DNA of 64,000 nt, taken from NCBI RefSeq assembly GCF_017948455.1, contig NZ_JAFFSU010000008.1, forward strand, positions 248,001-312,000, in the 5' to 3' direction. The DNA comes from Streptomyces sp. GESEQ-4. Its GTDB lineage: Bacteria > Actinomycetota > Actinomycetes > Streptomycetales > Streptomycetaceae. The position numbers were made by a program, and so were the translations under genes. Positions within the stretch are counted from its first letter, which is position 1. Each line of letters starts with the position of its first letter. The notes below the pieces were generated by a model. It searched no databases. It worked only from the letters and a program-made list of their open reading frames with translations, and had not been told where the DNA came from. Shown piece by piece: positions 44,493 through 53,171 of the stretch.

Positions 44493-44846
44493 TCACGGAG
44501 TCGTCTGGTCCAACAGCAGCAGGGTGGAGTGGTGACGCGGCAGCCCGTGCTCCGTGTTCCCCGGCCAGTAGGTGCCGATCTTCACCCCGGCGTGCGTCGC
44601 GGACGCGGATGGCTTGAGCGTGAACTGGTTGCGCGGATCCGATCCGTGCACGGCCAGACTGGGAAAGACCGTGCCGTCCACCGTGGCGGCGAAGGCGGCC
44701 TGGGCCGCTTCCAGAGCCAGCTCCTCGTCCACGAGCGCGGCGGTCTGTTCCTCGGTGATGTGCAGCAGGCCGCGCGCGGTCGGTGGGCGGGCCGGGCCGG
44801 AGGAGGCAGCGGACACTGGGTCGGCGGTCGATCCGGTGGCAGTCAT
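44493..44846 (-). pseudogene. Truncated ornithine cyclodeaminase/mu-crystallin family gene
   Basis: The 117 residues match only the N-terminal part of the ornithine cyclodeaminase family (HITEEQTAALVDEELALEAA, then the substrate-lysine region TLKPSAS and KIGTYWPGN). After LLLLDQTT the frame stops within two codons (about 44495). A normal member has 310-350 residues including an NAD-binding Rossmann domain, which is missing. The start ATG 44846 with AAAGGG upstream is intact, so a short product may be made, but not a working enzyme. It follows the YheO-type regulator by 9 bp, as in intact amino-acid catabolic operons. Confidence 0.75.
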
Positions 44847-44855
44847 CAGGGCCCT

Positions 44856-45455
44856 TTACTTGGTGTAGTTGTAGACGGTCGCTCGGGACACGCCGAGCAG
44901 GTCGGCGATGGTCTGCGCTGCGTCGCGCGAGTCGAAGTAGCCGTCTTGGTGGAGCTGTCGCACCAGCGCCTTCTTGTCCTCCCGGCTCAGCGACCGGGGG
45001 GTGGCGGCGCGCTCCGCGGCCAGTGCCTCCACCGCCTGGCGCAGCTCGCGCGCGTTGCGGGCCCGCAGCGTCTCCAGAGGCTGGTCAGGGTGCTCGGTGT
45101 CCGTGGCCACCAGGTTCGACAACGCCAGCGTCATCGGTGACAGGACGGACACGTCGAGGTTCAGGCAGAGAGCCGCGATGTATTCGCCCGCGGTGTTCTT
45201 GATGCCGATGGATGTGCTCTTCACCGGGCGGCCATCGGGAAACTGGTTGGGGTAGTTCTGGATGACGCTCGGGTAGTCGGGGTCCTCGATGCGGGCGAGG
45301 CCCAACTCCGTGACGGAGTCCCCGATCTTGCGGCCCGAGAGGTTGTTCTCGATCGCCCGGATCGCATGCTGCGGATCGCGCAGATCATGCAGAACCACCT
45401 CGCACAGACCCGGGAACATGCGGCCCAGCACGACCGCGATCTTCAGGACCCTCAC
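44856..45455 (-). CDS. YheO-type PAS/helix-turn-helix regulator
   Basis: The 199-residue protein has a YheO-like PAS domain (about residues 3-110; CEVVLHDLRDPQHAI, NNLSGRKIGDSVTELGL) and a C-terminal helix-turn-helix ending in AQTIADLLGVSRATVYNYTK. Such regulators often control adjacent cyclodeaminase/dehydratase genes. The start is uncertain: GTG 45455 is within the first helix of the PAS domain and has no good ribosome-binding site, while the frame stays open upstream without family sequence. The N-terminus may be slightly eroded, like its neighbour. Confidence 0.75.
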   Translation of the reverse strand: MRVLKIAVVLGRMFPGLCEVVLHDLRDPQHAIRAIENNLSGRKIGDSVTELGLARIEDPDYPSVIQNYPNQFPDGRPVKSTSIGIKNTAGEYIAALCLNLDVSVLSPMTLALSNLVATDTEHPDQPLETLRARNARELRQAVEALAAERAATPRSLSREDKKALVRQLHQDGYFDSRDAAQTIADLLGVSRATVYNYTK

Positions 45456-46145
45456 GCCCTTGTCCAGTTCGTGCGCGCCGTGGGTTCGTTGAAGTGGCGC
45501 GGGCGGGCTACTTCGCCGATGTCTGGCCGCGGTTCGCCAACGCATACGTGTGAAGGATTTCGGGCCACTGAGGCGGCTGGGGCGCCCTGCGCCCGTAACC
45601 ACCGCCCCGAGCTTACCGACAAATTGCGCCGAATCGGCCCCGAGTGCGGCCCAGTTGGTACTGCGTCCACGCCTCCGGATTGCCGGTCCAGGCACCCCGG
45701 AGGCATCCCGTCATCACAGGTCAGAGGGCATGACCTCGTCGGCGAGGCGGGCGTAGTAGGTGAACGAGATGTGGATCAAACTTCAAAGGTTAAGCACAAA
45801 TTACACACGTACCCCTCTCCGGACGGGGTTCGATGGTCTAGATTGACCTTGCTTCACATGCGGGACACGAGCCGACAAATGACGATCTATAGGTCTGCCG
45901 CTATGGACCCGAGAGGGACTTTGGGTGCGGGGAGCATCCGGGGGTTCCGCGGGGCGGATTGATCACGTAGCGCGGCAGTGACCGGAATGTCATGCGCGGG
46001 GCTGGAGCCGCCCGCGAGGAGGGAACAGCGCGGCGGGGGGCGGGGGGCCTCCCGAGGGGAGGAAGCATGCGGGAGGCGGGGGCCTCCCGGGGGGAGGGAC
46101 GGTGTTTGGCGACCACGTCGTATCACTGGGGACCGGGGGGGTTCT
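45456..46145. other. 690-bp region before the exopolysaccharide locus
   Basis: No gene is supported here. An AT-rich stretch at 45775-45815 is followed by TGGTCTAGA-TTGACC (45834-45848), partly like the DasR-type site near the SDR gene. A G-rich leader with repeats (46021-46100) then reaches the first gene of the locus. Both the regulator's and the locus's promoters should lie here, but I could not fix their boxes. Reading frames through it (for example 45992-46204) are composed of repeat-derived Gly/Arg codons. Confidence 0.5.
46042..46098 (+). repeat. G-rich leader repeats with alternative hairpins
   Basis: GGGGGCCTCCC followed by GGGAGG occurs twice (46043-46062 and 46079-46097). CCTCCC at 46048-46053 can pair with GGGAGG at 46057-46062 or 46071-46076. 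CCTCCC at 46083-46088 can pair with 46071-46076 or 46092-46097. The pairings exclude one another. Runs of four to six G on the mRNA strand could also form a G-quadruplex. It ends 48 bp before the start of the initiating transferase. Confidence 0.6.
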
Positions 46146-47624
46146 GTGCGACAGGGGGGATTGATCGACCCGTTTTCGTCGGCGCGGGGAGGTCTGGCGA
46201 GTGAGGCCATCAGCCAGCCGGCGACCGAATGGGAACAGCGCTACCGCCGGGCCGTGATCACCAGCGACACGGTGGCCACCGCCCTGGTGGTAGCGGCGAT
46301 AGGCAACTTCTTCGGGGTCCGGGACGCGGCCGACTGGCACGAGAAATGGGGGATTCTCGCCTTCGGCACGGAGCTGCTGGTGCTGGGAGCGTTGGCGGTG
46401 AGCCGGTCGTGGGCTCCGGCCGTGCTCGGCCAGGGTGCCGAGGAATTCCGCCGGCTCGGACGCGCGCTGTTCGCGGCGACCGTCGTACTGGCACTCGGCG
46501 GGATAGCCCTCACCTCACGCAACATCAAGCTCTGGATCTTCGTCGCGATCCCCGCGATCGCGCTCGTCACCATGACCGCCCGGTATCTGCTCCGTATACG
46601 GCTGCACAGACAGCGGAACGAAGGACGGTGCCTGAGACCGGTGCTCGCTGCCGGGAGCCCGGACACCGTGCGCGACCTCATCAATCGAACCCGCAAATTC
46701 CCGCACCTCGGCTGGCGGGTGGAGGCGGTGTGCACGACGGACGGTCGCGGGCTCGACGGTGACCACGTGGACGGAGTGCGGGTCGTCGGCCGACTGGCGG
46801 ACGTCGCCAAGCACGTCCGCCACGACGGCTACCGGGTCGTCGCGGTCACACCGGACCCGTACTGGACACCGCACCGGCTGCAGCGGCTGGCCTGGAACCT
46901 CGAGGGCAGCGACGCCGAGATGATCGTGGCCCCCGTGCTGATGGAGGTGGCAGGACCGCGGCTGCATGTCGACGCGGTGCTCGGAATACCGCTGCTGCGG
47001 GTCAGCATGCCGACCTTCACCGGGGGGCGGCGGGCGGTCAAGGAGGTCGCCGACCGGATGGGCGCGGCGGTGCTGCTGGTGCTGTTCGCGCCGCTGATGG
47101 TGCTGGTCGGACTGCTCGTGGTGGCGGACAGCCGGGGCGGGGTGTTCTACCGCCAGCGCAGGGTCGGCAAGGACGGCCGCGAGTTCACGATGTTCAAGTT
47201 CCGCACCATGGTCGCCGGGGCGCACGGAGCCCGTGCCGCGCTGGCCGACCTCAACGAGGGTGCGGGGCTGCTGTTCAAGCTTCGCCGGGATCCGCGGGTG
47301 ACCCGGGTGGGGGCGGTGCTGCGCCGGTACTCGATCGACGAGCTCCCGCAGCTCTTCAACGTGCTCTCCGGGTCGATGTCGCTCGTCGGTCCGCGGCCTC
47401 CGCTGCCGGAGGAGTGCGCCGCGTACGGCCCGGACATCCGGCGGCGGCTGCTGGTCAAGCCCGGGCTCACCGGCCTGTGGCAGATCAGCGGACGCAGCGA
47501 CCTGCCGTGGGAGGAGGCGGTCCGCCTCGACCTGCGGTACGTGGAGGACTGGTCGCTCGCCCTCGACGCGGTGATCTTGTGGAAGACGCTACGCGCGGTG
47601 CTTCACGGGCAGGGGGCCTACTGA
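46146..47624 (+). CDS. Exopolysaccharide-initiating sugar-phosphate transferase (polyprenol-phosphate hexose-1-P transferase)
   Basis: The 492-residue protein has about four N-terminal membrane helices, a CoA-binding-like middle domain and the C-terminal bacterial sugar transferase domain. The latter includes a reentrant helix (AAVLLVLFAPLMVLVGLLVV), FYRQRRVGKDGREFTMFKFR, the catalytic DE in SIDELPQLFNVL and SLVGPRPPLPEE. It loads the first sugar-1-phosphate onto undecaprenyl phosphate (WbaP/WcaJ type). GTG 46146 follows a G-rich site; upstream in-frame codons fall within the leader repeats. It is the first gene of the locus. Confidence 0.92.
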   Translation: MRQGGLIDPFSSARGGLASEAISQPATEWEQRYRRAVITSDTVATALVVAAIGNFFGVRDAADWHEKWGILAFGTELLVLGALAVSRSWAPAVLGQGAEEFRRLGRALFAATVVLALGGIALTSRNIKLWIFVAIPAIALVTMTARYLLRIRLHRQRNEGRCLRPVLAAGSPDTVRDLINRTRKFPHLGWRVEAVCTTDGRGLDGDHVDGVRVVGRLADVAKHVRHDGYRVVAVTPDPYWTPHRLQRLAWNLEGSDAEMIVAPVLMEVAGPRLHVDAVLGIPLLRVSMPTFTGGRRAVKEVADRMGAAVLLVLFAPLMVLVGLLVVADSRGGVFYRQRRVGKDGREFTMFKFRTMVAGAHGARAALADLNEGAGLLFKLRRDPRVTRVGAVLRRYSIDELPQLFNVLSGSMSLVGPRPPLPEECAAYGPDIRRRLLVKPGLTGLWQISGRSDLPWEEAVRLDLRYVEDWSLALDAVILWKTLRAVLHGQGAY

Positions 47625-47697
47625 TGCGCGAGGGGTGTCGTTCGGTGCGTGCGCGGACCGCAGGCCACATGGGCCTGCGTGGGGGGAAGGACGAATC

Positions 47698-49014
47698 ATG
47701 AAGGTCAGCGTTTTCGGGCTCGGCTACGTGGGCTGTGTGTCGGCCGCGTGCCTGGCCAGCATGGGTCACGAGGTCATCGGCGTGGACGTGAACCAGGTGA
47801 AGGTCGACCTGGTCAACGACGGCAAGGCCCCGGTGGTCGAGGAGCGGATCGGCGAGCTCATCGCCGAGGTCGTGCGGACCGGTGCCTTAAGAGCCACCGA
47901 CGACGTCCGCGAGGCGATCATGGGCAGCGAGGTGTCGCTGGTCTGCGTGGGCACGCCTTCGGAGCCCAACGGCAGCCTGTGCACGACGTACTTGGAGCGG
48001 GTCACCGAGGAGATCGGTGCCGCGCTGGCCGAGCGGGGCGGGCGGCACACCGTCGTGTTCCGCAGCACCATGCTCCCGGGCACCTGCCTGAACCTGCTGG
48101 TACCGATCCTGGAGAAGTACGTCGGCGGCACCGCCGGGGTGGACATCGGGGTCGCCGTCAACCCGGAGTTCCTGCGCGAGGGCACGAGCGTGAAGGACTT
48201 CTTCGACCCGCCCAAGACCGTCATCGGCGAACTCGACCCGGCCAGCGGCGACGCGGTGCTGGCCCTGTACGACGGCCTGCCCGGCGAGGTGTTCCGGGTG
48301 CCGGTCCCGACCGCCGAGGCGATCAAGTACGCGGACAACGCGTTCCACGGCCTCAAGATCGGCTTCGCGAACGAGCTGGGCGCGGTGTGCCAGGCGCTCG
48401 GAGTGGACTCGCACCAGGTGATGGACGTGTTCCTGGCCGACCGCAAGCTGAACATCAGCCCCGCCTACCTGCGGCCCGGCTTCGCCTTCGGTGGCTCCTG
48501 CCTGCCCAAGGACCTGCGCAGCCTGGTTTACGCGGCGCAGCGGGCCGACATCTCGGTGCCCATCCTCGCCCACGTGCTGCCCTCCAACTCCGCCCACCTG
48601 CAGCGCGCGGTGGAGCTGGTCGAGCGCACGGGCAAGCGCCGAATAGGCATGTTCGGGCTGTCCTTCAAACCCGGCACCGACGACCTCCGCGAGAGCCCGC
48701 TCGTCGAGCTGGCGGAGAGACTCTTCGGCAAGGGGTACGACCTCAAGATCTACGACGCCAACGTGAGCCTCTCCCGGCTGATGGGCGCGAACCGCGAGTA
48801 CATCGAGACCCGGCTGCCGCACCTCGCGCAGCTGCTCGCGGACTCCGTCGACGAGGTGCTCGAGCACGCCGAGGTGTGCCTGGTCGGAACCAGGGATACG
48901 GCGGTGCTGTCGGCGCTGCCCCATGGCGACGGCCCGGTGATCGTCGACCTCATCCACCTTCCCGACGCCGAAGCGCGGCGGGCCGAACCGGGGTACGTGG
49001 GCCTTGCTTGGTAA
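47698..49014 (+). CDS. Nucleotide-sugar 6-dehydrogenase (GDP-mannose/UDP-glucose, AlgD-like)
   Basis: The 438-residue enzyme has the NAD-binding FGLGYVGCVSAACLA, the middle-domain KYADNAFHGLKI with catalytic lysine, and the catalytic cysteine in FAFGGSCLPKDLR. RPGFAFGGSCLPKD and the length (AlgD has 436 residues) favour a GDP-mannose dehydrogenase, but a UDP-hexose substrate is possible. It makes a uronic-acid donor by two NAD-dependent oxidations. Codon 64 (47887-47889) is TTA, followed by the rare AGA. TTA needs the BldA tRNA, so translation may be developmental. ATG 47698 has GGGGGAAGG upstream. Confidence 0.9.
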   Translation: MKVSVFGLGYVGCVSAACLASMGHEVIGVDVNQVKVDLVNDGKAPVVEERIGELIAEVVRTGALRATDDVREAIMGSEVSLVCVGTPSEPNGSLCTTYLERVTEEIGAALAERGGRHTVVFRSTMLPGTCLNLLVPILEKYVGGTAGVDIGVAVNPEFLREGTSVKDFFDPPKTVIGELDPASGDAVLALYDGLPGEVFRVPVPTAEAIKYADNAFHGLKIGFANELGAVCQALGVDSHQVMDVFLADRKLNISPAYLRPGFAFGGSCLPKDLRSLVYAAQRADISVPILAHVLPSNSAHLQRAVELVERTGKRRIGMFGLSFKPGTDDLRESPLVELAERLFGKGYDLKIYDANVSLSRLMGANREYIETRLPHLAQLLADSVDEVLEHAEVCLVGTRDTAVLSALPHGDGPVIVDLIHLPDAEARRAEPGYVGLAW

Positions 49015-50284
49015 CACATCGTTCGATGACACAGCCCGCGGCGACGGGTCGAAGCGACGCGCGTTGATCCTGGTGGAGAACCTGTCGGTGCCGTTCGACC
49101 GGCGGGTGTGGCAGGAGTGCACGACACTGCGCGACGCGGGCTGGGAAGTGCACGTCATCTGTCCCCGCGGGGAGAAGCGCGACACGGAGCCGGAGGCCGT
49201 GATCGACGGGGTGCGGATCCACCGCTACCCGTTGCGCGCGGCCACCGGAGGACCGGCCGGCTACCTCAAGGAGTACGGAACGGCGCTCTGGCACACGGCC
49301 CGGCTGGCCCGCAAGGTCGGCCCGGTCGACGTGGTCCACGCCTGCAACCCGCCGGACCTGCTGTTCCTGCCCGCGCTGTGGCTGAAGCGGCGCGGCGCGC
49401 GGTTCGTCTTCGACCAGCACGACCTGGTACCCGAGTTGTACCTCTCCCGGTTCGACCGCGGCGAAGACCTGCTCTACCGCGCCGTGTGCGCGCTGGAACG
49501 GCGGACCTACCGGGCCGCGGACATCGTCCTCGCCACGAACGAGAGCTACCGGGACGTCGCGATACGCCGCGGCGGCCGGCGTCCTGAGGACGTGTTCGTG
49601 GTGCGCAGCGCGCCCGCGATCGAGCGGTTCCAACCGGTGCCGCCCGAACCGGAGTTGAAGCGCGGCAAGCCTCATCTGCTGTGCTACCTCGGCGTCATGG
49701 GCCCTCAGGACGGCGTCGACTACGCCCTGCGGGCCCTCGCGAAACTGCGCGACGAGCTCGGGCGGACCGACTGGCACGCGGTGTTCGTCGGCTCCGGCGA
49801 CGCCTTCGACGCGATGGTGGAGCTGTCCCGGCAGCTCGGGCTCTCCGAACAGGTGCAGTTCACCGGGCGCATACCGGACGCCGACCTGGTGCGCTACCTG
49901 TCCACCGCGGACGTGTGCCTTTCCCCCGACCCGCGCAATCCGCTCAACGACGTGTCGACCATGAACAAGGTCCTGGAGTACATGGCGATGGGCCGGCCGA
50001 TCGTCTCCTTCGACCTGAAGGAGGCGCGCGTCTCCGCCGATGACGCCGCCGTCTACGCGTCCGCCAACGACGAGGCCGAGTTCGCCAAGCTCATCACGCT
50101 GCTCCTGGACGACCCGGAGAAGCGGGCCCGGATGGGCGAGATCGGCCAGGAGCGGATCAGCGGGCCGCTCTCCTGGCGGAACTCGCAGGCGTCGCTGCTC
50201 GCCGCCTACGCCGCTGCCTGCCGTGACCACGCTCCGGTGTCGGCGGGCAACCCGGTCCGGACGGGGAGGAGGCCGCGCCGATGA
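49004..50284 (+). CDS. Family 4 glycosyltransferase
   Basis: The 426-residue GT-B enzyme has an N-terminal acceptor domain (LVENLSVPFDRRVWQE, DVVHACNPPDLLFLPAL) and a C-terminal donor domain (LGVMGPQDGVDYALRALA). The donor site follows in NDVSTMNKVLEYMAMGRPIVSFD, with the family's E-x7-E replaced by a KVLEYMA variant. It retains the sugar configuration. Donor and acceptor are unknown. TTG 49004 overlaps the dehydrogenase stop; no better start is in frame, so the first dozen residues are uncertain. The stop overlaps the copolymerase gene. Confidence 0.9.
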   Translation: MLGNTSFDDTARGDGSKRRALILVENLSVPFDRRVWQECTTLRDAGWEVHVICPRGEKRDTEPEAVIDGVRIHRYPLRAATGGPAGYLKEYGTALWHTARLARKVGPVDVVHACNPPDLLFLPALWLKRRGARFVFDQHDLVPELYLSRFDRGEDLLYRAVCALERRTYRAADIVLATNESYRDVAIRRGGRRPEDVFVVRSAPAIERFQPVPPEPELKRGKPHLLCYLGVMGPQDGVDYALRALAKLRDELGRTDWHAVFVGSGDAFDAMVELSRQLGLSEQVQFTGRIPDADLVRYLSTADVCLSPDPRNPLNDVSTMNKVLEYMAMGRPIVSFDLKEARVSADDAAVYASANDEAEFAKLITLLLDDPEKRARMGEIGQERISGPLSWRNSQASLLAAYAAACRDHAPVSAGNPVRTGRRPRR

Positions 50285-51648
50285 GCGATGACACAGTTCG
50301 CCTGGTCACGGTCGGGCGGATCTTCCGACGGCGCTGGCGGCTCCTCGCCGTCCTCGCCGTGGTGGGCGCGCTCGTCGGCTACGGCACCTCCTTGCTGATT
50401 CCGCCGAAATACACGACGTCGGCATCGGTGCTGCTGCCGGGGGCGTGGGAGGAGCGCGAGCTGCTGACGCAGACAGAGATCGCGACCAGTTCGGCGGTGG
50501 TCGACCGCGCGGCCGCCAAGCTCGACTGGAGTGGCGTCAGCGGCAGGGAGCTGCGAGAACGAGTGAGCGCCAAGGCCGGCGACGGGAACATCGTCAAGAT
50601 CTCGGGTACGGCCGACACTCCGGAGCGCGCACAGCGGCTCTCGGACGAGGTGGCCAAGCAGTTCGTCGCATTCGTCGCGCGGATCGCGGGGGACAGCACC
50701 GCGGCGGGGCCCGAGGCACTGCGGAAGCAGGTGGAGCAGACCAACCGCCGCATCACCGAACTGGCCAATGCGACCGATCCGGGGCAGACCGTGGAGAGCG
50801 TGCAGGCCCGCACCCAGCTCGAGCAACTGCGCACCTCGCTGGAGGAGGCCATGACCAAGCTGGCCGAGGCCGACCCGGCGGCCGCCAAGGCCAGCCTGGT
50901 CGTCATGGGGCCGGCGGTCCGGCCGACCGGTGAGGCCCCGCCGACGAGGACGCAGCTGACGGTCGCCGGGGCGGTGCTGTTCTTCCTGCTCGCGGTCATC
51001 GGCCATCTCGCGGCCGCACGGGCCAGCCGCCGACTGCGCACCGAACCGGAGATCGCCGCCGCGCTGGGCTCGGCGCTGCTGGGCACCGTCGACGTGCCTG
51101 GTGAACGGTCCGCGGACCGGCCGGAAGACCGTGGCCCGCGGGCCTTGATCCGCCGGCTGCTGGGCGTCGACACCCGGTGGGACATACCGACCCCGCGGAG
51201 ATCCGGCGACGAGGCCAGCAGGCGGATCCGCTACCGGCGGGTGTGCGCTCGCCTCCGGGAAAGGCTGCCGGCCCCCCGGCGGTTGCTGGTGGTCGTACCG
51301 GACGGCGACGAGATCGCCCGCCGGGCCGCCGGGCAGCTCGTCACCGAAGCCGGGAGCGATCCGCTGCTTCGGGTGGTGGAGGTGTCGGTGTCCCAGCCGT
51401 TGGTGCCGGACCGCGTCAGGGAGAACGGTGCCCTGGTGGTGCTCAGCGCGGGCAGTTGGACCGCGGCGGAGCTCACCGGCATAGCCGAGGCGTGTACGGA
51501 CGGCAAGCATCAGGTCGTCGGCTTCGTCGTCGCCGGCACCGTCGTCGCCGGCACGGTCCAGGCCCGTCCGACGCCGTCTGCCGGCCGGACGCCGGATGAC
51601 GCCACTCTGGCGTTCGCGGTTCGCGGCCCCGCGCCGGGAGGTTCGTAG
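50281..51648 (+). CDS. Wzz-like polysaccharide copolymerase with degenerate ATPase domain
   Basis: The 455-residue protein has a first membrane helix at about residues 20-42, an extracytoplasmic domain with coiled-coil character (about 150-205) and a second helix at about 222-242. A cytosolic domain follows. It resembles the chain-length regulators of Wzy-dependent pathways. The cytosolic part looks like a BY-kinase fold but lacks Walker A (LLVVVPDGDEIARRAAG) and a tyrosine cluster, so it is probably not a kinase. ATG 50281 overlaps the GT4 stop (ATGA). Confidence 0.82.
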   Translation: MSDDTVRLVTVGRIFRRRWRLLAVLAVVGALVGYGTSLLIPPKYTTSASVLLPGAWEERELLTQTEIATSSAVVDRAAAKLDWSGVSGRELRERVSAKAGDGNIVKISGTADTPERAQRLSDEVAKQFVAFVARIAGDSTAAGPEALRKQVEQTNRRITELANATDPGQTVESVQARTQLEQLRTSLEEAMTKLAEADPAAAKASLVVMGPAVRPTGEAPPTRTQLTVAGAVLFFLLAVIGHLAAARASRRLRTEPEIAAALGSALLGTVDVPGERSADRPEDRGPRALIRRLLGVDTRWDIPTPRRSGDEASRRIRYRRVCARLRERLPAPRRLLVVVPDGDEIARRAAGQLVTEAGSDPLLRVVEVSVSQPLVPDRVRENGALVVLSAGSWTAAELTGIAEACTDGKHQVVGFVVAGTVVAGTVQARPTPSAGRTPDDATLAFAVRGPAPGGS

Positions 51649-51650
51649 TG

Positions 51651-53168
51651 ATGACGAGCACAACGTCCGAGTCGTCGGCAACCGCTCCGCTGTTCGACCT
51701 ACAGGGCCTGGTGGTGGCGGTGCGCAGGCGCCGCCGCCTCTGGTGCTCCCTGGCGCTGCTGGGGCTGCTGCTCGGCGCGGCGGTGGCGGTGCTGCTGCCG
51801 GCGCCGCCGACCGCGGTGACCACGGTGCTGGTCGCGCATCAGGACGACCAGCCGAACGACCCCGGAACGCTGATCCGCACCGACGTCGAGCTGCTGCAGA
51901 CCACGCGGGTCGCCGACCAGGCCCTCAAGTCCCTCAACGACTCGGAACGCCCGGTCGACTTCATGCGGGACTACCGTGGTACCGGCTTGACCAACAACCT
52001 CTTGCAGATCAACGTGACGGGTGACAGCGACGCTCAGGCGGTGGCCCGGGCCAAGGCGCTGGCCGACGCGTTCATCGCGGACCATCTGACGCGGATACGG
52101 GAAGCGGCGAACGCCGAGGCCGAGGCCCTGCTCGACCGGCGCGACCGCTTGCGGGACGAGCTCGCCAAGGTCAACGAGGAAATCGGAGACCAGCCTCAGG
52201 AAGGCGACCCGTCAGCGTCGGCTGACCTCGAGTCGCTCTTCGACCGCCGGGCCAAGCTCACCTCGCAGATCGGCGACTACGACGAGCGCGCCGAGGAGGC
52301 GCGCATCGGCACGCCCCAGCTCATCGCCCGTACGCAGATCGTGGACGGCCCACGCACGGTGCGGCATTCCCTGCCCAAGGCCGTTGCCACCAACGCCGCG
52401 ATCGGCCTGGTCGTCGGGCTCGCCCTCGGGCTCGCCCTTGCCGCGGTCCGCACGGTCGTGGCCGACCGCCCCGTGCTGCGCCGGGACATCGCGGCGAACC
52501 TGGGCGCCTCGGTCATCGCCGAGCTGCCCCGCCGGTCGGGCAGGCTGTGGCAGCGCCGACGGACGCGGGTGACACGCGAACGGCTCACCGCGCACCTGGC
52601 CCGTACCGTGCGCGGCTCCGCGGCAGCGGAACCGGTGTCGCTGCTGGAACTGGGCTGTGCGCGCAGCGCGAGCGTGATCGCCCTGCACCTCGGCCGGGCC
52701 CTGGCGGCGGAGGGGCCGGCGGTCATCATCGACGGTCTGCCCGGCCCGCAGCTCGCGGAGCGCCGCCAGAAACCGGGAGACCCCACCGTGGTCAGCGGCG
52801 AGCGTGCCGCGGCCGTGCCGCATCAGCAACTCCGGATCGGCGTCGGCTCGGTGGCGCCCGGCACCGCGTGGACCGACCTCCGGTACCTCGGTACCCGGAC
52901 CGTGCTGGTCGTACGGGCCGGACACGGCAGCGCCGCATGGCTGCACACCGTGGCGCGGCAGCTCGCGGACCAGCGCATCCCGGTGCTCGGCGTGGTGCTG
53001 ATCGACCCCGATCCGCGGGACCGGACCGACGGCACGCTGTGGGACGGGCCGTACACCGCGCTGCGCGGCCGCGGCGAGACACCGGCCCGGCAGAACGGCA
53101 CGGGCCGGACGGAGCGGCTGCCGGTGTGGGCCGCAAAGGGCCCGGACAACGACCAGGAAGCGCGGTAG
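51651..53168 (+). CDS. Second Wzz-like polysaccharide copolymerase
   Basis: The 505-residue paralogue has a first helix at about residues 30-52, a long periplasmic-type coiled coil (about 140-215), a second helix at about 240-262, and a cytosolic domain. In the latter the Walker A position reads LLELGCARSASVIALHLG instead of GxxGxGKS. It again lacks a tyrosine tail. The two proteins may form a hetero-oligomer that sets chain length. ATG 51651 is used; GTG 51648 directly before it overlaps the previous stop. GGGAGG serves either. Confidence 0.82.
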   Translation: MTSTTSESSATAPLFDLQGLVVAVRRRRRLWCSLALLGLLLGAAVAVLLPAPPTAVTTVLVAHQDDQPNDPGTLIRTDVELLQTTRVADQALKSLNDSERPVDFMRDYRGTGLTNNLLQINVTGDSDAQAVARAKALADAFIADHLTRIREAANAEAEALLDRRDRLRDELAKVNEEIGDQPQEGDPSASADLESLFDRRAKLTSQIGDYDERAEEARIGTPQLIARTQIVDGPRTVRHSLPKAVATNAAIGLVVGLALGLALAAVRTVVADRPVLRRDIAANLGASVIAELPRRSGRLWQRRRTRVTRERLTAHLARTVRGSAAAEPVSLLELGCARSASVIALHLGRALAAEGPAVIIDGLPGPQLAERRQKPGDPTVVSGERAAAVPHQQLRIGVGSVAPGTAWTDLRYLGTRTVLVVRAGHGSAAWLHTVARQLADQRIPVLGVVLIDPDPRDRTDGTLWDGPYTALRGRGETPARQNGTGRTERLPVWAAKGPDNDQEAR

Positions 53169-53171
53169 GAC

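Noticed and set aside
44493-44846. Calling this an intact small protein
   Set aside because: The sequence follows the ornithine cyclodeaminase N-terminus closely and ends mid-domain, so truncation is the better explanation.
45992-46204. A 70-residue frame at the start of the exopolysaccharide locus
   Set aside because: It is built from the G-rich repeats, is full of Gly/Arg and overlaps the real transferase start.
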